Source: Crambe crambe (taxonomy: Eukaryota > Porifera > Demospongiae > Poecilosclerida > Crambeidae). Taken from it: 64,000 nt of DNA. The notes beneath the pieces are model-generated. The model had not been told where the DNA came from, searched no databases, and saw nothing but the letters and a program-made list of their open reading frames with translations. Below, one piece after another: positions 42,101 to 45,179 of the stretch. The stretch spans positions 7,874,001 through 7,938,000 of the forward strand of contig OZ004582.1 in assembly GCA_963924555.1 (NCBI GenBank), read 5' to 3'. Both the position numbers and the translations under genes were made by a program. Every line of letters starts with the position of its first letter. Position 1 is the first letter of the stretch.

Positions 42101-42859
42101 CATTGCGTCATTTACCACAATTTTGTTCATCTGATTCATCTGGACAGTCTGGAAAACCATCGCAGTGCCACTCTCTGTCTATAGGAATTCCATCATCACA
42201 GATGAAAGCTAAGGGGGGAAAAAATCACATGATAATCAGTTCACTTGCACTCTGGTATAATGCTCCCGTAATGCTGACACTTGCTACATGTTAAAAAGCA
42301 GAGTGCAGAATTTAACCAATTAATACTATGATATGATAGCCATCACGTAAAATGATATGCTACAGCTAACTGCAGCTGCAAAAAAGGGAAAGTAAAGCAC
42401 CAACACAGCCTTAAATATATAATTCTATAACCTGCTAGTTAATGCAAGTGAGCAGCTATTAAAACAGAGGCGGTGTCTGGCGTCCATGCAGAGCCAAAAA
42501 GTCAGTTCCAATTACACCAAAAGCTGTCAATGATGCATACGAGCATGCTAGCTATGGAACATGTCTGCTAAATCATCACTGTATGACAGACAGCTAATTA
42601 CTGCACTGCATGAGGCAGGTATAATTATAATAATAATGTGAACTTGTATAACTGTAAAATATCTAGCTGCTTTCATGAGGTGTCAAATAACAAAGTGCAA
42701 CAAACTGTGAACAAGTAGCTAACTAGATAGCCGATCCTCTCAATAACAGTGAATCGTCTCTATAAGGGCCAACTTACGGTTTTCATAATCCTGTGCAAAT
42801 GAGCACGTAGCAAGTGCCACGATCACTTGGAGTACAACGAAGACAGACATCTTGCTCAT
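6509..42859 (-). CDS. LRP4: LRP4-type LDL-receptor-related protein (whole gene, about 33 exons)
   Basis: Single-pass surface receptor of about 2,170 residues; human LRP4 has about 1,900. Order: signal peptide, 8 LDLa, 2 EGF, 4 units of YWTD propeller plus EGF, Ser/Thr stalk, transmembrane helix, FTNPNY, long proline-rich tail. This order (LDLa first, four propellers) is that of LRP4; LRP5/6 begins with propellers and has LDLa last. I followed phase through the exons from 42859 to 8617 and every junction agrees with GT-AG ends and one continuous frame. In vertebrates LRP4 binds agrin and Wnt inhibitors and signals through MuSK; that role cannot be assumed here. Start: ATG at 42857-42859, or 9 nt further in, where the context is better. 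One intron (11262-24948) holds four TRIM-NHL copies. The splice link between 8617 and 8377 is unresolved. Exons are given in the domain entries. Confidence 0.9.
7582..7751. repeat. Imperfect palindrome in the last receptor intron
   Basis: The left half (from 'gatgagagacattcttcc') and the right half (reverse complement of the stretch ending at 7751) match with several mismatches and small gaps, with the centre near 7665. Shared phrases include 'ttgtagaagg', 'gataacagtga' and 'aagttagtg'. Likely a small foldback or MITE remnant; no coding sequence. Confidence 0.6.
7768..8146 (-). CDS. LRP4: LRP4-type receptor: transmembrane exon and FTNPNY endocytosis-motif exon
   Basis: Two exons. 8056-8146 encodes a hydrophobic run ([20 protein letters not shown] and on to VMWF) ending in Arg, a classic single transmembrane helix with a stop-transfer basic residue; its donor gtgag is at 8051-8055. 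7768-7852 continues with a basic juxtamembrane segment ([11 protein letters not shown]) and FTNPNY at 7777-7794, an FxNPxY motif that in LDL-receptor family proteins recruits PTB-domain adaptors for clathrin uptake. Phase: the transmembrane exon ends in AG, completed by G of the next exon, and the second exon ends in phase 0. Confidence 0.9.
8190..8345. repeat. Short tandem AT-rich repeat in a receptor intron
   Basis: Four irregular units share 'aggctcagtatatt' and 'atatactttgtatatt', with spacing between about 45 and 65 bp. Confidence 0.6.
8377..8855 (-). CDS. LRP4: LRP4-type receptor: Ser/Thr-rich stalk exon (8617-8855) and putative micro-exon (8377-8408)
   Basis: Exon 8617-8855 follows the last EGF in phase and encodes a stalk rich in Thr, Pro and Ser ([19 protein letters not shown]) and then Gly, typical of an O-glycosylated spacer next to the membrane. 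Its donor gtaagc is at 8611-8616. A 32-nt stretch at 8377-8408 has good splice borders and, in one frame, reads [10 protein letters not shown] into the transmembrane exon. That frame needs two incoming nucleotides, while the stalk exon ends in phase 0. Either an alternative donor or acceptor is used or there is a sequence error. A dispersed repeat (about 8455-8612) directly abuts the stalk donor. Confidence 0.65.
8455..8612. mobile_element. Short dispersed element abutting a receptor splice donor
   Basis: Contains 'aaaggacactt', 'ctccaaaagaggataatctc', 'aaaggacaaaaagatggg' and 'gtgtccattattcggagg', hallmarks of the same family as 4586-4680 and 52386-52512. Its end touches the stalk exon donor at 8611-8616. 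Confidence 0.55.
9267..11261 (-). CDS. LRP4: LRP4-type receptor: YWTD propeller 4 and its EGF domain
   Basis: Exons, in transcript order: 11049-11261, 10757-10946, 10107-10531 and 9267-9395; all junction phases agree. Visible blade motifs include [65 protein letters not shown] and [14 protein letters not shown]. The last exon is an EGF module ([18 protein letters not shown] followed by CACP) with six cysteines, cut at its end by the stalk exon junction. For exon 10757-10946 the acceptor 'ttctccag' is required by frame; the nearer 'tttcag' would break it. The intron at 10947-11048 is almost entirely a (CT)n tract on the coding strand. Confidence 0.9.
9526..9835. mobile_element. Cluster of short dispersed-repeat units in a receptor intron
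   Basis: Several short units with 'aataaaggacactctgaataa', 'aggataacctctaaataaag' and 'aggacacctctctataatgg', the same vocabulary as the small inverted-repeat family elsewhere in the window. No gene seen. Confidence 0.5.
10994..11042. repeat. (GA)n microsatellite filling a short receptor intron
   Basis: About 49 bp of GA dinucleotides on the plus strand, so (CT)n in the receptor mRNA sense, immediately after the donor of exon 11049-11261 and upstream of the acceptor of exon 10757-10946. Confidence 0.95.
11262..12007. other. Start of the large receptor intron; conserved 3' flank of the TRIM unit
   Basis: No coding region seen. Phrases 'gccaaaggtatatccatatc', 'gaacaagacactcagaagac' and 'ttcaaagaaggcaagggcca' recur 3' of TRIM copies C, D and E (for example at 15215, 18429 and 21112), marking the unit that was duplicated. 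Confidence 0.7.
12008..14125 (-). CDS. TRIM-NHL protein, copy B (intact, 705 aa)
   Basis: Intronless ORF of 705 codons from ATG (14123-14125) to TGA. Domains: C3HC4 RING with C14, C17, C29, H31, C34, C37, C54, C57; one B-box (C119, H122 and onward, about 119-158); coiled coil about 165-290; filamin-type Ig domain about 330-430 ([19 protein letters not shown] to [11 protein letters not shown]); six NHL repeats from about 435 to the end, with the repeated [17 protein letters not shown] and [11 protein letters not shown] type motifs. One B-box plus filamin plus NHL fits TRIM2/TRIM3-like better than TRIM71, which has two B-boxes. Expected to be a cytoplasmic E3 ligase. It lies on the same strand as its host, inside a receptor intron, and must have its own promoter or be excised with the intron. 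Confidence 0.92.
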   Translation of the reverse strand: MAAALKKLEEQLKCAICLDTYTDPKLLHCLHVYCRECLVRLVVRDQQGQLSLSCPSCRQATPIPANDPGVAGLQPAFQTNQLLEIWEDLKKAKDPVAQLEKVDGDVKNLMPPKKSTLKCSEHDEEEMKLYCETCSQLICLQCTIRKHHSHEYDLVSEIFEKHKNEIESSLKPVEQHLTSVKGALTELDARCGEINDQRAAIEADIHSKVKRLYDILDARKTELIDNLHKITQRKLKDVAVQRDRMETTQTKLSSCLEFTMENLKTGSQEEILKVKTTITKRAQQLTSEFQPQMLNLKTEADIKFSDPLDISTKCKSYGQVIALESPDPSNSYATGKGLEVAEFGENTTADVYIINHKDEPCELELPSLQCMLASELTGKTIKGRIKGKKRGRYQISYKPVIKWKHQLHIKVEGNHIKGSPFPVLVKMPVEKLGYPMHIIDGLNGPFGLTVNQRGQVIVSEFIGNCVLVLSENGEKIKTFGTHGSGPGQFDAPAGITVDRDGNILVVDYGNHRIQKFTSDGQFLQAVGVKGEGPLQFNRPVGIAFNTTNNKIYVADQLNDRVQILNPDLTFYKRFGAKGSSKGQFSYPTDVSCDETGKVFIADRLNNRVQVFTAEGRFLKSFGKYDQGRGELNGPLSIATDSNGLVYVGEKGNYRISVFNIAGQFVTSFGKEGTGPGEFKTISGIFVNNDGIMYVCDANNYCIQLF
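14203..14517. repeat. 77-bp tandem repeat, four units, upstream of TRIM copy B
   Basis: Units begin 'gattagctgatcacctgact' at 14203, 14287, 14364 and 14441, giving spacings of 84, 77 and 77 bp. A single unit of the same sequence occurs upstream of copies A, C and E, so the expansion is specific to copy B. It lies in the probable promoter region of copy B. Confidence 0.9.
14520..15453. other. Spacer between TRIM copies B and C
   Basis: No gene seen. The left part repeats the TRIM 5' flank ('ggagcagtgacatc', 'catcatcatgttgt'). The right part, from about 14980, repeats the 3' flank of the unit ('ttgagttggcaaagggtc', 'aacaagacactcagaagac'). Confidence 0.6.
15454..17553 (-). CDS. TRIM-NHL protein, copy C (intact, 699 aa)
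   Basis: Intronless ORF from ATG 17551-17553 to TGA. Same RING, B-box, coiled coil, filamin and NHL layout as copy B, with all RING and B-box ligands present. It is six residues shorter because of an in-frame loss in the first NHL repeat ([20 protein letters not shown] instead of the fuller EFIGNC version), so the first blade may be altered. Several substitutions place it closer to copy E in the coiled coil and filamin parts. Same strand and host intron as copies B, D and E. Confidence 0.92.
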   Translation of the reverse strand: MAEALKKLEEQLKCAICLDTYTDPKLLQCLHVYCRECLVRLVVRDQQGQLSLSCPSCRQATPIPANGPGVAGLQPAFQTNQFLEIWEDLKKAKDPVAQLEKVDGDVKNLIPPKKSTLKCSEHNEEELKLYCETCSQLICLQCTIRKHHSHEYDLVSEVFEKHKNEIESSLKPVEQHLTSVKRALTELDARCGGISDQRAAIEADIHSKVKRLYDILDARKTELIDNLHQITQRKLKDIAVQRDEMETTQAKLSSCLEFTIENLKTGSQGEILKVKTTITKRAQQLTSEFQPQMLNLKTEADIKFSDPLDISTKCKSYGQVVTSESPDPSNSYATGKGLEIAEFRENTTADIYIINHKGEPCELKLPSLQCTLASELTGKTIEGRIMGKERGQYQISYKPVIKWKHQLHIKVEGNHIKGSPFPVLVKMPIKKLGCPMHTIDGLDEPFGVTINQRGQITVSGDCAVLSENGEKIRTFGYGPDRLVRPAGITVDRDGNILVVDAGNHRIQKFTSDGQFLQAVGVEGEGPLQFNCPIGIAFSTMNNKIYVADQLNDRVQILNSDLTFYKSFGAKGSSKGQFSHPTGVSCDETGKVFIADWSNHRIQVFTAEGRFLKSFGKYGQGRGELNEPVSITTDSNGLVYIGESGNHRVSVFNIEGQFVTSFGKEGTGPGEFNEMISGVFVNNDGIIYVCDTNNNRIQLF
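17838..17957 (-). pseudogene. Decayed fragment of receptor exon (propeller 4, first exon) inside the TRIM array
   Basis: Matches the 5' half of receptor exon 11049-11261 (plus-strand 11139-11261): 'caacaggcttcaaataa', 'gcctttgacagtcaagatgc', 'ggtgtcaccatgggaacctt' and 'aaatttatctgggacta'. It lacks about 4 nt near the exon start (frameshift) and the half encoding the YWTD blade. The following intron sequence is also shared as far as about 18150. It shows that the duplicated TRIM unit included the receptor exon next to it. Confidence 0.85.
18690..20786 (-). pseudogene. TRIM-NHL copy D, damaged (RING deletion and frameshifts)
   Basis: Starts like the other copies with ATG at 20784-20786, but 19 nt are missing at about 20645/20646. 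This removes the last part of the RING and shifts the frame after [10 protein letters not shown] long ORF (18916-20703, 595 codons) resumes the correct frame from the B-box onward. Single-nucleotide losses near 18954 and 18861-18864 then break NHL repeat 6. The three losses add up to 21 nt, so the very end returns to the starting frame. If translated from the internal ATG at 20701-20703 it would give a RING-less protein with B-box, coiled coil, filamin and most NHL repeats. The 3' third matches copy B; the adjoining part matches copy E. Confidence 0.85.
20844..21389. other. Spacer between TRIM copies D and E
   Basis: No gene seen. It holds the unit's 3' flank ('gcatgcatattgatacac', 'ttcaaagaaggcaagggcca') and a short (caa)n tract near 20960-21010. 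It is shorter than the other spacers and lacks the receptor exon fragment. Confidence 0.55.
21390..23507 (-). CDS. TRIM-NHL protein, copy E (intact, 705 aa)
   Basis: Intronless ORF from ATG 23505-23507. RING cysteines and histidine are all present (KCAICLDTY through SCPSCRQ), as are one B-box, coiled coil, filamin-type Ig domain and six NHL repeats ending RIQFF. Differences from copy B lie mainly in the B-box ([17 protein letters not shown]) and the propeller ([24 protein letters not shown]), that is on potential ligand-binding loops. First gene of the array in the direction of receptor transcription. Its 5' flank carries the 26-bp 'agagatccacc' repeats and, 176 bp upstream, a transposon insertion. 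Confidence 0.92.
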   Translation of the reverse strand: MAEALKKLEEQLKCAICLDTYTDPKLLHCLHVYCRECLVRSVVRDQQGQLSLSCPSCRQPTPIPSDGPGVAGLQPAFQTNQLLEIWEDLKKAKDPVAQLEKVDGDVKNLIPPKKSTLKCSEHDEEELKLYCETCSQLICFKCTIQKHHSHEYNLVSEVFEKHKNKIELSLKPVEQHLTSVKRALTELDARCGEISDQRAAIEADIHSKVKRLYDILDARKTELIDNLHQITQRKLKDVAVQRDEMETTQAKLSSCLGFTMENLKTGSQEEILKVKTTITKQAQHLTSEFQPQMLNLKTEADIKFSDPLDISTKCKSYGQVVTSELPDPSNSYATGKGLEIAEFRENTTADVYIINYKGEPCELKLPSLQCTLASELTGKTIKGRIMGKERGRYQISYKPVIKGKHQLHIKVEGNHIKGSPFPVLVRMPAKELGCPMHTIEGLNGPFGVTIDQRGQITVSEFIGNCVSVLNENGEKIKTFGIRGSGPGQLVRPTGITVDSDGNILVADTVNHRIQKFTSDGQFLQAVGVMGEGPLQFNCPVGIAFNTTNNKIYVADEYNNRVQILNSDLTFYKRFGAKGSSKAQFSHPTDVSCDETGKVFVADWLNHRIQVFTAEGRFLKSFGKYGQGRGELSKPVSIATDSNGLVYVGEQGNYRISVFNIEGQFVTSFGKEGAGPGEFKIIYGIFVNNDGIIYVCDANNNRIQFF
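23525..23605. repeat. 26-bp repeat units upstream of TRIM copy E
   Basis: Three units of the 'caatagagatccacccctttttattg' type, as at 1467-1640. Confidence 0.75.
23683..24270. mobile_element. Small DNA transposon with terminal inverted repeats, carrying a HIRAN-like ORF
   Basis: Ends are inverted repeats: 'taccgtaaatcgggaaaa' at 23683 and its inverse 'tttcccgatttacggta' ending at 24270, probably with a TA target duplication included. The paralogous flank of TRIM copy A (near 3310-3350) lacks the element and joins 'actatg' to 'gatggattagccgtc' directly, giving an approximate empty site. No transposase is present, so it is non-autonomous. Confidence 0.88.
23856..24065 (+). CDS. HIRAN-like domain ORF inside a transposon (69 aa)
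   Basis: Reads [20 protein letters not shown] then [14 protein letters not shown], matching the HIRAN pattern of a charged NP-D-A-V strand followed by VGxLPxxxA. HIRAN modules in SWI2/SNF2 proteins bind 3' DNA ends; stand-alone versions like this are common in repetitive elements of sponges and cnidarians (recalled, not searched). The ORF starts at ATG 23856 and ends at a stop 205 bp before the right terminal repeat. Whether it is expressed, or is a captured exon of a larger transposon protein, is unknown. Confidence 0.6.
   Translation: MAAIREVLDCRREPSNPEDRYAITVIKDETIIGHLPRKVSRLCSLLSERRKYRLYGNWKLNPWGLGVHL
24485..24730. repeat. AT-rich minisatellite in the large receptor intron
   Basis: About six irregular units containing 'catgtaaactgacattagt' and 'acattaacatttacatgtaa', with spacing of roughly 40 bp and variable. 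Confidence 0.8.
24949..26715 (-). CDS. LRP4: LRP4-type receptor: YWTD propeller 3 and its EGF domain
   Basis: Exons, in transcript order: 26319-26715, 25664-25896, 25304-25498 and 24949-25080, with consistent phases. Blade motifs: [80 protein letters not shown] and [18 protein letters not shown]. The last exon is an EGF module ([20 protein letters not shown], then [10 protein letters not shown]). The following intron is the 13.7 kb one containing the TRIM array. Degraded copies of three of these exons lie at 4350-5140. Confidence 0.92.
25905..26300. repeat. Trinucleotide-rich (CAA/CTA)n tract in a receptor intron
   Basis: About 400 bp of 'aacaactactacaacaataac' type sequence fill almost the whole intron 25897-26318. 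Long ORFs here (strings of Val and Ile) are artefacts of the repeat. Confidence 0.92.
26728..26807. repeat. (GA)n microsatellite next to a receptor splice acceptor
   Basis: About 80 bp; in the receptor sense it is (CT)n ending about 12 nt before the acceptor 'caatacag' of exon 26319-26715. Confidence 0.95.
26869..29488 (-). CDS. LRP4: LRP4-type receptor: YWTD propeller 2 and its EGF domain
   Basis: Exons, in transcript order: 29295-29488, 28798-29006, 27644-27835, 27164-27384 and 26869-27036, with consistent phases. Blade motifs: [76 protein letters not shown] and [17 protein letters not shown]. The final exon encodes an EGF module with the NNGGCSHLC core. Three of its introns contain strongly pyrimidine-biased (sense strand) low-complexity tracts near the acceptor. 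Confidence 0.92.
27047..27122. repeat. (GA)n microsatellite next to a receptor splice acceptor
   Basis: About 76 bp; on the coding strand a (CT)n tract ending about 10 nt before 'aaatttag', the acceptor of the EGF exon 26869-27036. Confidence 0.95.
27395..27560. repeat. GA-rich tract followed by a G homopolymer run
   Basis: 27395-27500 is made of 'gggaggaggagggga' type units, and 27538-27560 is an uninterrupted run of more than 20 G. On the coding strand this is a long pyrimidine tract upstream of the acceptor of exon 27164-27384. Confidence 0.92.
27836..28797. other. Receptor intron with a locally GC-richer block
   Basis: Positions about 28040-28280 are GC-richer than their surroundings ('gcgctgcgccgtgtacg', 'agccggccagcatag', 'gcccctgcgtcgttcgtgac'). 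I recognise neither an RNA gene nor a protein. The rest is unremarkable intron. Confidence 0.35.
29007..29230. repeat. GA-rich low-complexity tract at a receptor acceptor
   Basis: About 220 bp of irregular purines on the plus strand; on the coding strand a pyrimidine tract leading to the acceptor of exon 28798-29006. The ORFs across it are low-complexity artefacts. Confidence 0.9.
29617..29892 (+). CDS. Unrecognised 91-aa ORF, opposite strand, in a receptor intron
   Basis: ATG at 29617, stop at 29890-29892; the frame is open a further 17 codons upstream without an ATG. The residue composition is protein-like: [20 protein letters not shown], then [20 protein letters not shown] and [20 protein letters not shown]. 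Unlike most ORFs in these introns it is not low-complexity. I cannot assign it to a family. It could be a nested intronless gene, a retrocopy fragment or a transposon piece. Two 'gtagccattgttttgtcttta' repeats follow it at 29915 and 29970. Confidence 0.4.
   Translation: MAFRMLGYRHKQPKLVRQYGRSGKDSAVGFLCRKILEGTGIAIGASMATEATYLGSVITQEVSIFCKDFWYCEVNPDSKHFKYVLLSSTEG
30131..30162. repeat. (GTT)n microsatellite
   Basis: About ten GTT units in a receptor intron, just beyond the donor of exon 30197-30777 on the coding strand. Confidence 0.9.
30197..32775 (-). CDS. LRP4: LRP4-type receptor: YWTD propeller 1 and its EGF domain
   Basis: Exons, in transcript order: 32652-32775, 32474-32580, 31968-32124 and 30197-30777, with consistent phases. 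Blade motifs: [80 protein letters not shown] and [14 protein letters not shown]. The large last exon also encodes the following EGF module ([16 protein letters not shown], then [17 protein letters not shown]). In vertebrate LRP4 the first propeller takes part in agrin binding; that is family knowledge only. Confidence 0.92.
30778..31967. other. Receptor intron without a supported gene
   Basis: 1.2 kb intron. AT-rich 'aagaataatag' phrases near 31690-31780 look like a decayed repeat. No protein or RNA gene recognised. Confidence 0.5.
33322..34634 (-). CDS. LRP4: LRP4-type receptor: tandem EGF domains (second is calcium-binding type)
   Basis: Exon 34500-34634 encodes EGF-1 ([20 protein letters not shown], then [10 protein letters not shown]). 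Exon 33322-33444 encodes EGF-2, starting [20 protein letters not shown], with the DxDE...N signature of calcium-binding EGF. Both exons are multiples of 3 with phase 1 borders. They join the LDLa block to propeller 1, exactly as in LRP4 and LRP1-type receptors. Confidence 0.92.
33551..33607. other. Perfect 19-bp hairpin in a receptor intron
   Basis: 'agccattttggtgcacaat' at 33551-33569 and its exact reverse complement at 33589-33607, with a 19-nt loop. Could be a MITE core, or a transcribed hairpin processed as small RNA; nothing else identifies it. Confidence 0.6.
33640..34345. mobile_element. Possible transposon with short inverted ends and an internal duplication
   Basis: The left border has 'aaaaagac' followed by 'gcctcggcac'; the right border has 'gtgccgaggcaaaaagac', giving an inverted pair. 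Between them, about 155 bp is duplicated in tandem ('gcttgatttgttggcaaaga', 'gtagcattactgcgtagtga' and so on, 33921-34180). The minus-strand ORF 33648-34139 spans the duplication, so [13 protein letters not shown] appears twice. I do not recognise a transposase domain. Confidence 0.45.
34819..42208 (-). CDS. LRP4: LRP4-type receptor: eight LDL-receptor class A repeats
   Basis: One repeat per exon, every exon a multiple of 3 with phase 1 borders: 42116-42208, 40769-40891, 39788-39916, 39189-39332, 38939-39058, 37357-37482, 36068-36184 and 34819-34950. Each ends in the calcium-binding C-D-x-x-x-D-E acidic signature: [95 protein letters not shown]. Repeat 4 has an insertion ([11 protein letters not shown]) and repeat 8 lacks the usual acidic residue at one position (HCVD). 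These modules bind ligands and chaperones in a calcium-dependent way. The count of eight equals vertebrate LRP4. Confidence 0.93.
34977..35053. repeat. (GA)n microsatellite near a receptor splice acceptor
   Basis: 77 bp; in the receptor sense (CT)n, ending about 25 nt before the acceptor 'tttcatgcag' of LDLa exon 34819-34950. Confidence 0.95.
35054..36067. other. Receptor intron, nothing recognised
   Basis: About 1 kb of AT-rich intron between LDLa repeats 7 and 8. No supported gene, RNA or clear repeat apart from the adjoining microsatellite. Confidence 0.5.
36440..36645. repeat. Tandem duplication of about 100 bp in a receptor intron
   Basis: Two copies share 'cacgctgctt', 'gaattctcaag', 'acctcttgctctgagatg' and 'ttattccaaattatatg'. 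The rest of the intron (36185-37356) shows only short 'attgagagcctctctaatac' repeats near 37050-37170. Confidence 0.65.
37948..37999. repeat. (GCTAGG)n hexamer array, about 8 units
   Basis: Perfect array of 'gctagg' (equivalently TAGGGC). It resembles the animal telomere repeat TTAGGG with one base changed, but is short and internal. Read as protein it gives the artefact LALALA. Confidence 0.95.
38299..38510. mobile_element. hAT-like MITE
   Basis: Terminal inverted repeats 'cagtggtggatctagga' (38299-38315) and 'tcctggatccaccactg' (38493-38509). Flanks 'tatctatg' and 'tagctatg' match at 7 of 8 positions, consistent with an 8-bp hAT target duplication. About 212 bp, no coding capacity. A decayed relative is at 2457-2670. 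Confidence 0.8.
39063..39132. repeat. (GA)n microsatellite directly at a receptor splice acceptor
   Basis: 70 bp; on the coding strand the (CT)n run ends in 'ctctatag', which is itself the acceptor of LDLa exon 38939-39058. On the other side a short (gt)n and (gtt)n follow. Confidence 0.95.
39366..39565. mobile_element. Short dispersed inverted-repeat element
   Basis: Runs from 'gtgaacctctctatagtggc' to 'gaggggttccactata', with internal 'aagagggtgtccttatt' repeats; same family as 52386-52512. Confidence 0.55.
39766..39787. repeat. (CATA)n microsatellite forming a splice donor
   Basis: 'acatacatacatacatacatac' lies directly against LDLa exon 39788-39916. On the coding strand it reads gtatgtatgtatg, so the donor is the first of several identical GTATGT units. 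Confidence 0.9.
40892..42115. other. Receptor intron, nothing recognised
   Basis: 1.2 kb AT-rich intron between LDLa repeats 1 and 2. A phrase 'ctaatcctttggtta' is repeated near 41667 and 41708. No gene or RNA seen. Confidence 0.5.
42778..42859 (-). CDS. LRP4: LRP4-type receptor: first coding exon, signal peptide
   Basis: Encodes [20 protein letters not shown] followed by FAQDYEN: a short basic N-terminus, a hydrophobic core and a likely cleavage site after ATCSFA. Donor gtaag at 42773-42777, phase 1. The second ATG (42848-42850) has A at -3 and may be the real start; this would not affect the signal peptide. Confidence 0.85.
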
Positions 42860-43164
42860 AAAAGCCACCGCCTTTTCAGACTAAGAGTAAGAAGTGAATA
42901 TAAACCCTACAAAGCAGGAAAGCTCGCATGCAGCCAACATGGCTTTTTCCGGTGAAAATCATTTGAATTTGAGCATGCGCAGATCTAGATAGTGATCATG
43001 GAGGTGGATGCTAAATGAAGTGTGAAAGATATCCATCCATTTTTGGTGCAAATGAAGCATTTTTTCTTGGAAATGTGTGGATATGAATGAACCCACTGCA
43101 AGAGAGCGTCATCATTTATACTGTCAATGAGTGTTTTACTTTAAGTGTGGTAATTCAAATTAAA
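42860..43164. promoter_or_regulatory. Divergent promoter region between the receptor gene and the secreted-protein gene
   Basis: Only about 305 bp separate the two start codons. It contains 'gagcatgcgcagatc' at about 42971, a GCATGCGC-type (NRF1-like) element that is common in animal promoters, and no TATA box I can defend. 5' UTR borders are unknown. Confidence 0.5.
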
Positions 43165-45016
43165 ATGCTATTTTTTCTTGCTTTCTTAGTCTTTGCTCTA
43201 AATGCTACTGTTGTTGCAGAATCTTCTACTCCAACTTATAAAGTTTATGACAAGGAGAGAGGCAAAGTAGCCCAGCTCTCAGATGGACTCACCTTGCAAT
43301 ACCGCATCATAAAACCATCCTCTATGGTCTGTCAATATTCTAGTATAAATTACTGGCTAGCCTCATTCCCAGGCCTAGGGCTAATGAGCTACTGGGGTCA
43401 ATCAATATAGCTTCCTTCCTTGTTACATAAGTAGCTATTACTTTGCAAAAAAAAAGGCAGCTTTTTTTATAGCTACTGTTCTATAACCTAAATCAGAGCC
43501 ATAGGAAGGATTTACCGGAGTCAGCTCATTTGTAGTGGTATGTCTATAGCTACCAATCTACCATCTGGGGGGTCTGGGGGAAAGCCCTCCAGTAAAATTT
43601 AATATTCAATCTAGTAGCTATGATCTACACAATGCCATGCACTAAACGTATAAGTCATTGTTATTACATGGACACACACAAATATAAAAAACTCTGAATG
43701 GTAGTAGCCATGGCCGTACCAGCTGTAGCAGTGCCTCCGGCCATGTTTACAGATTGGGGACACTCCCATGTGCAACTGGTAAAGCAAGAATATGTATAGT
43801 TCTGATCGATACCTTATACTAAGTGCAGGTGATTTTTAAATCCTATTCAAAATATTGGTCAGGCCATAGACTGATTGGGAAGAGTAGTTCTGCAAATGTC
43901 CACAATGGAACCTCTGATACTAACTTGGGACCAAGCCTTTTGTCCTTTATCTTTTGTAGAGAAGTTGTCTTGTTATTTTGTATAGAGTACTTTTAGATTG
44001 TCCTCAAGTTTGTTGAGGGGGTTTGTCCTTTTTGGACACTATATTTCGTAGGCTATCGACAGAGATTTTGTCCCAGATGTGCCGCTGTTGGAAGTGATAG
44101 AGTCCCTGATAAAAGTCATTTTTCAACAGAGAGAGATGATGAAGAGGGTGGTGGCTTTGGATGATGGAGATCCAATTTCTGCAGCCTTGAGAGCAGTCTG
44201 GAGCAGCGTAACACAAGACAGCTGCAATTATGTGAGTAGCTAGCTATATAAGACTATGGAGGGCTTACATCAAGTGCTTGTCACCATCAAGTGCTAATGG
44301 AAGGAATTAGCACTTTTTCTCTCGTATGTGTGTGTACATGTGTGCATGTGTGGTGTGCATGTGTGAACATGAAATACGACAACATGACAAAGTAAATTAC
44401 TGTGAAAAAATTTTTTTTCTCCAAGTTACTGAATTTTGCATATAGCCATATTATGTGGGGTACATATTTCGTGGGTCTTATTATTATGCAAAATTGCAAA
44501 CACAAGCCACAGAAATTTGCCCCATGAAGATTATTATAGCATTACAGGTCCTTAAGCCACGAAAATTTTGCCCCATATTATTACAGCATTATACAAGTCC
44601 TAAAAAAAGGTCTTCAAAATGTTCTTGTAATTTTTCAGCTAACTGTTGCATTATCAGAGTGGCACAAAGACTTTGACTGTTCTGACTCTCAGTTGAGGGA
44701 CATAGCAGATAGGATCGAGTTCTTCAACATCGTCAAAGCTTCACGCTTATCAGTGCATCGACTTGCTCGCAGCATTGACCCTGCCACACTCTTCCAGTAC
44801 AAGTACGAGTGTGCCTACTGGAATAGCCGTGTTCTCAAGAACTGTACACTGGAGGATGAAGACGCAGGATCTGGTAGCAGTGGGAGCTCCAACAACGAGC
44901 TCATATCACAGATTGCAATGGTACAGAGATGGTTGTCTGAAAGAAGACAGTATCGTTATAGATGCAGAGGAGAATCTGCACTATGTGAAGTCCCATCACA
45001 TGAGCTATTTAACTAA
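43165..45016 (+). CDS. Unrecognised small secreted protein (three exons, about 239 aa)
   Basis: Exons 43165-43326, 44052-44231 and 44639-45016, all phase 0 and together divisible by three. The first starts with a signal peptide (MLFFLAFLVFALNATVVAES). The mature part has six cysteines spread over exons 2 and 3 (DSCNY, FDCSD, YECAY, KNCTL, YRCRG, ALCEV), enough for three disulfides, and helical stretches such as LLEVIESLIKVIFQQREMMK. No transmembrane segment and no known domain recognised. The exon 1 donor (ATG then gtctgt) is weak, so that border is the least certain. An AATAAA at 45021-45026 lies 5 nt past the stop. It shares its promoter region with the receptor and converges on PHRF1. Confidence 0.65.
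43903..44045. mobile_element. Short dispersed element in intron 1 of the secreted-protein gene
   Basis: Contains 'acaatggaacctctgatac', 'acttgggaccaagcctttt', 'gtcctttatc' and 'gagaagttgtc', typical of the small repeat family. Confidence 0.5.
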
Positions 45017-45020
45017 CTAA

Positions 45021-45026
45021 AATAAA
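45021..45026 (+). terminator. Poly(A) signal AATAAA of the secreted-protein gene
   Basis: AATAAA five nucleotides after the stop codon, suggesting a very short 3' UTR. The convergent PHRF1 stop lies only about 155 bp further on. Confidence 0.6.
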
Positions 45027-45179
45027 ACATTATTGAATAGAAGTAGTCAATGATTAGCCAGTGTATAGATATATTTTTTCATTGTAATAATAGACTTTTT
45101 GGGTGTGAAGTTAGCTTACAGCCATTTATAAAAACAAACAAACAAAAAACACAAACAAATAAAAAGAAAAAGACCATGT

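Noticed and set aside
6509-42859. LRP5/6 (Wnt co-receptor) identity
   Set aside because: LDLa repeats come first and number eight; LRP5/6 has four propellers first and three LDLa near the membrane. The tail also lacks clear PPPSP repeats.
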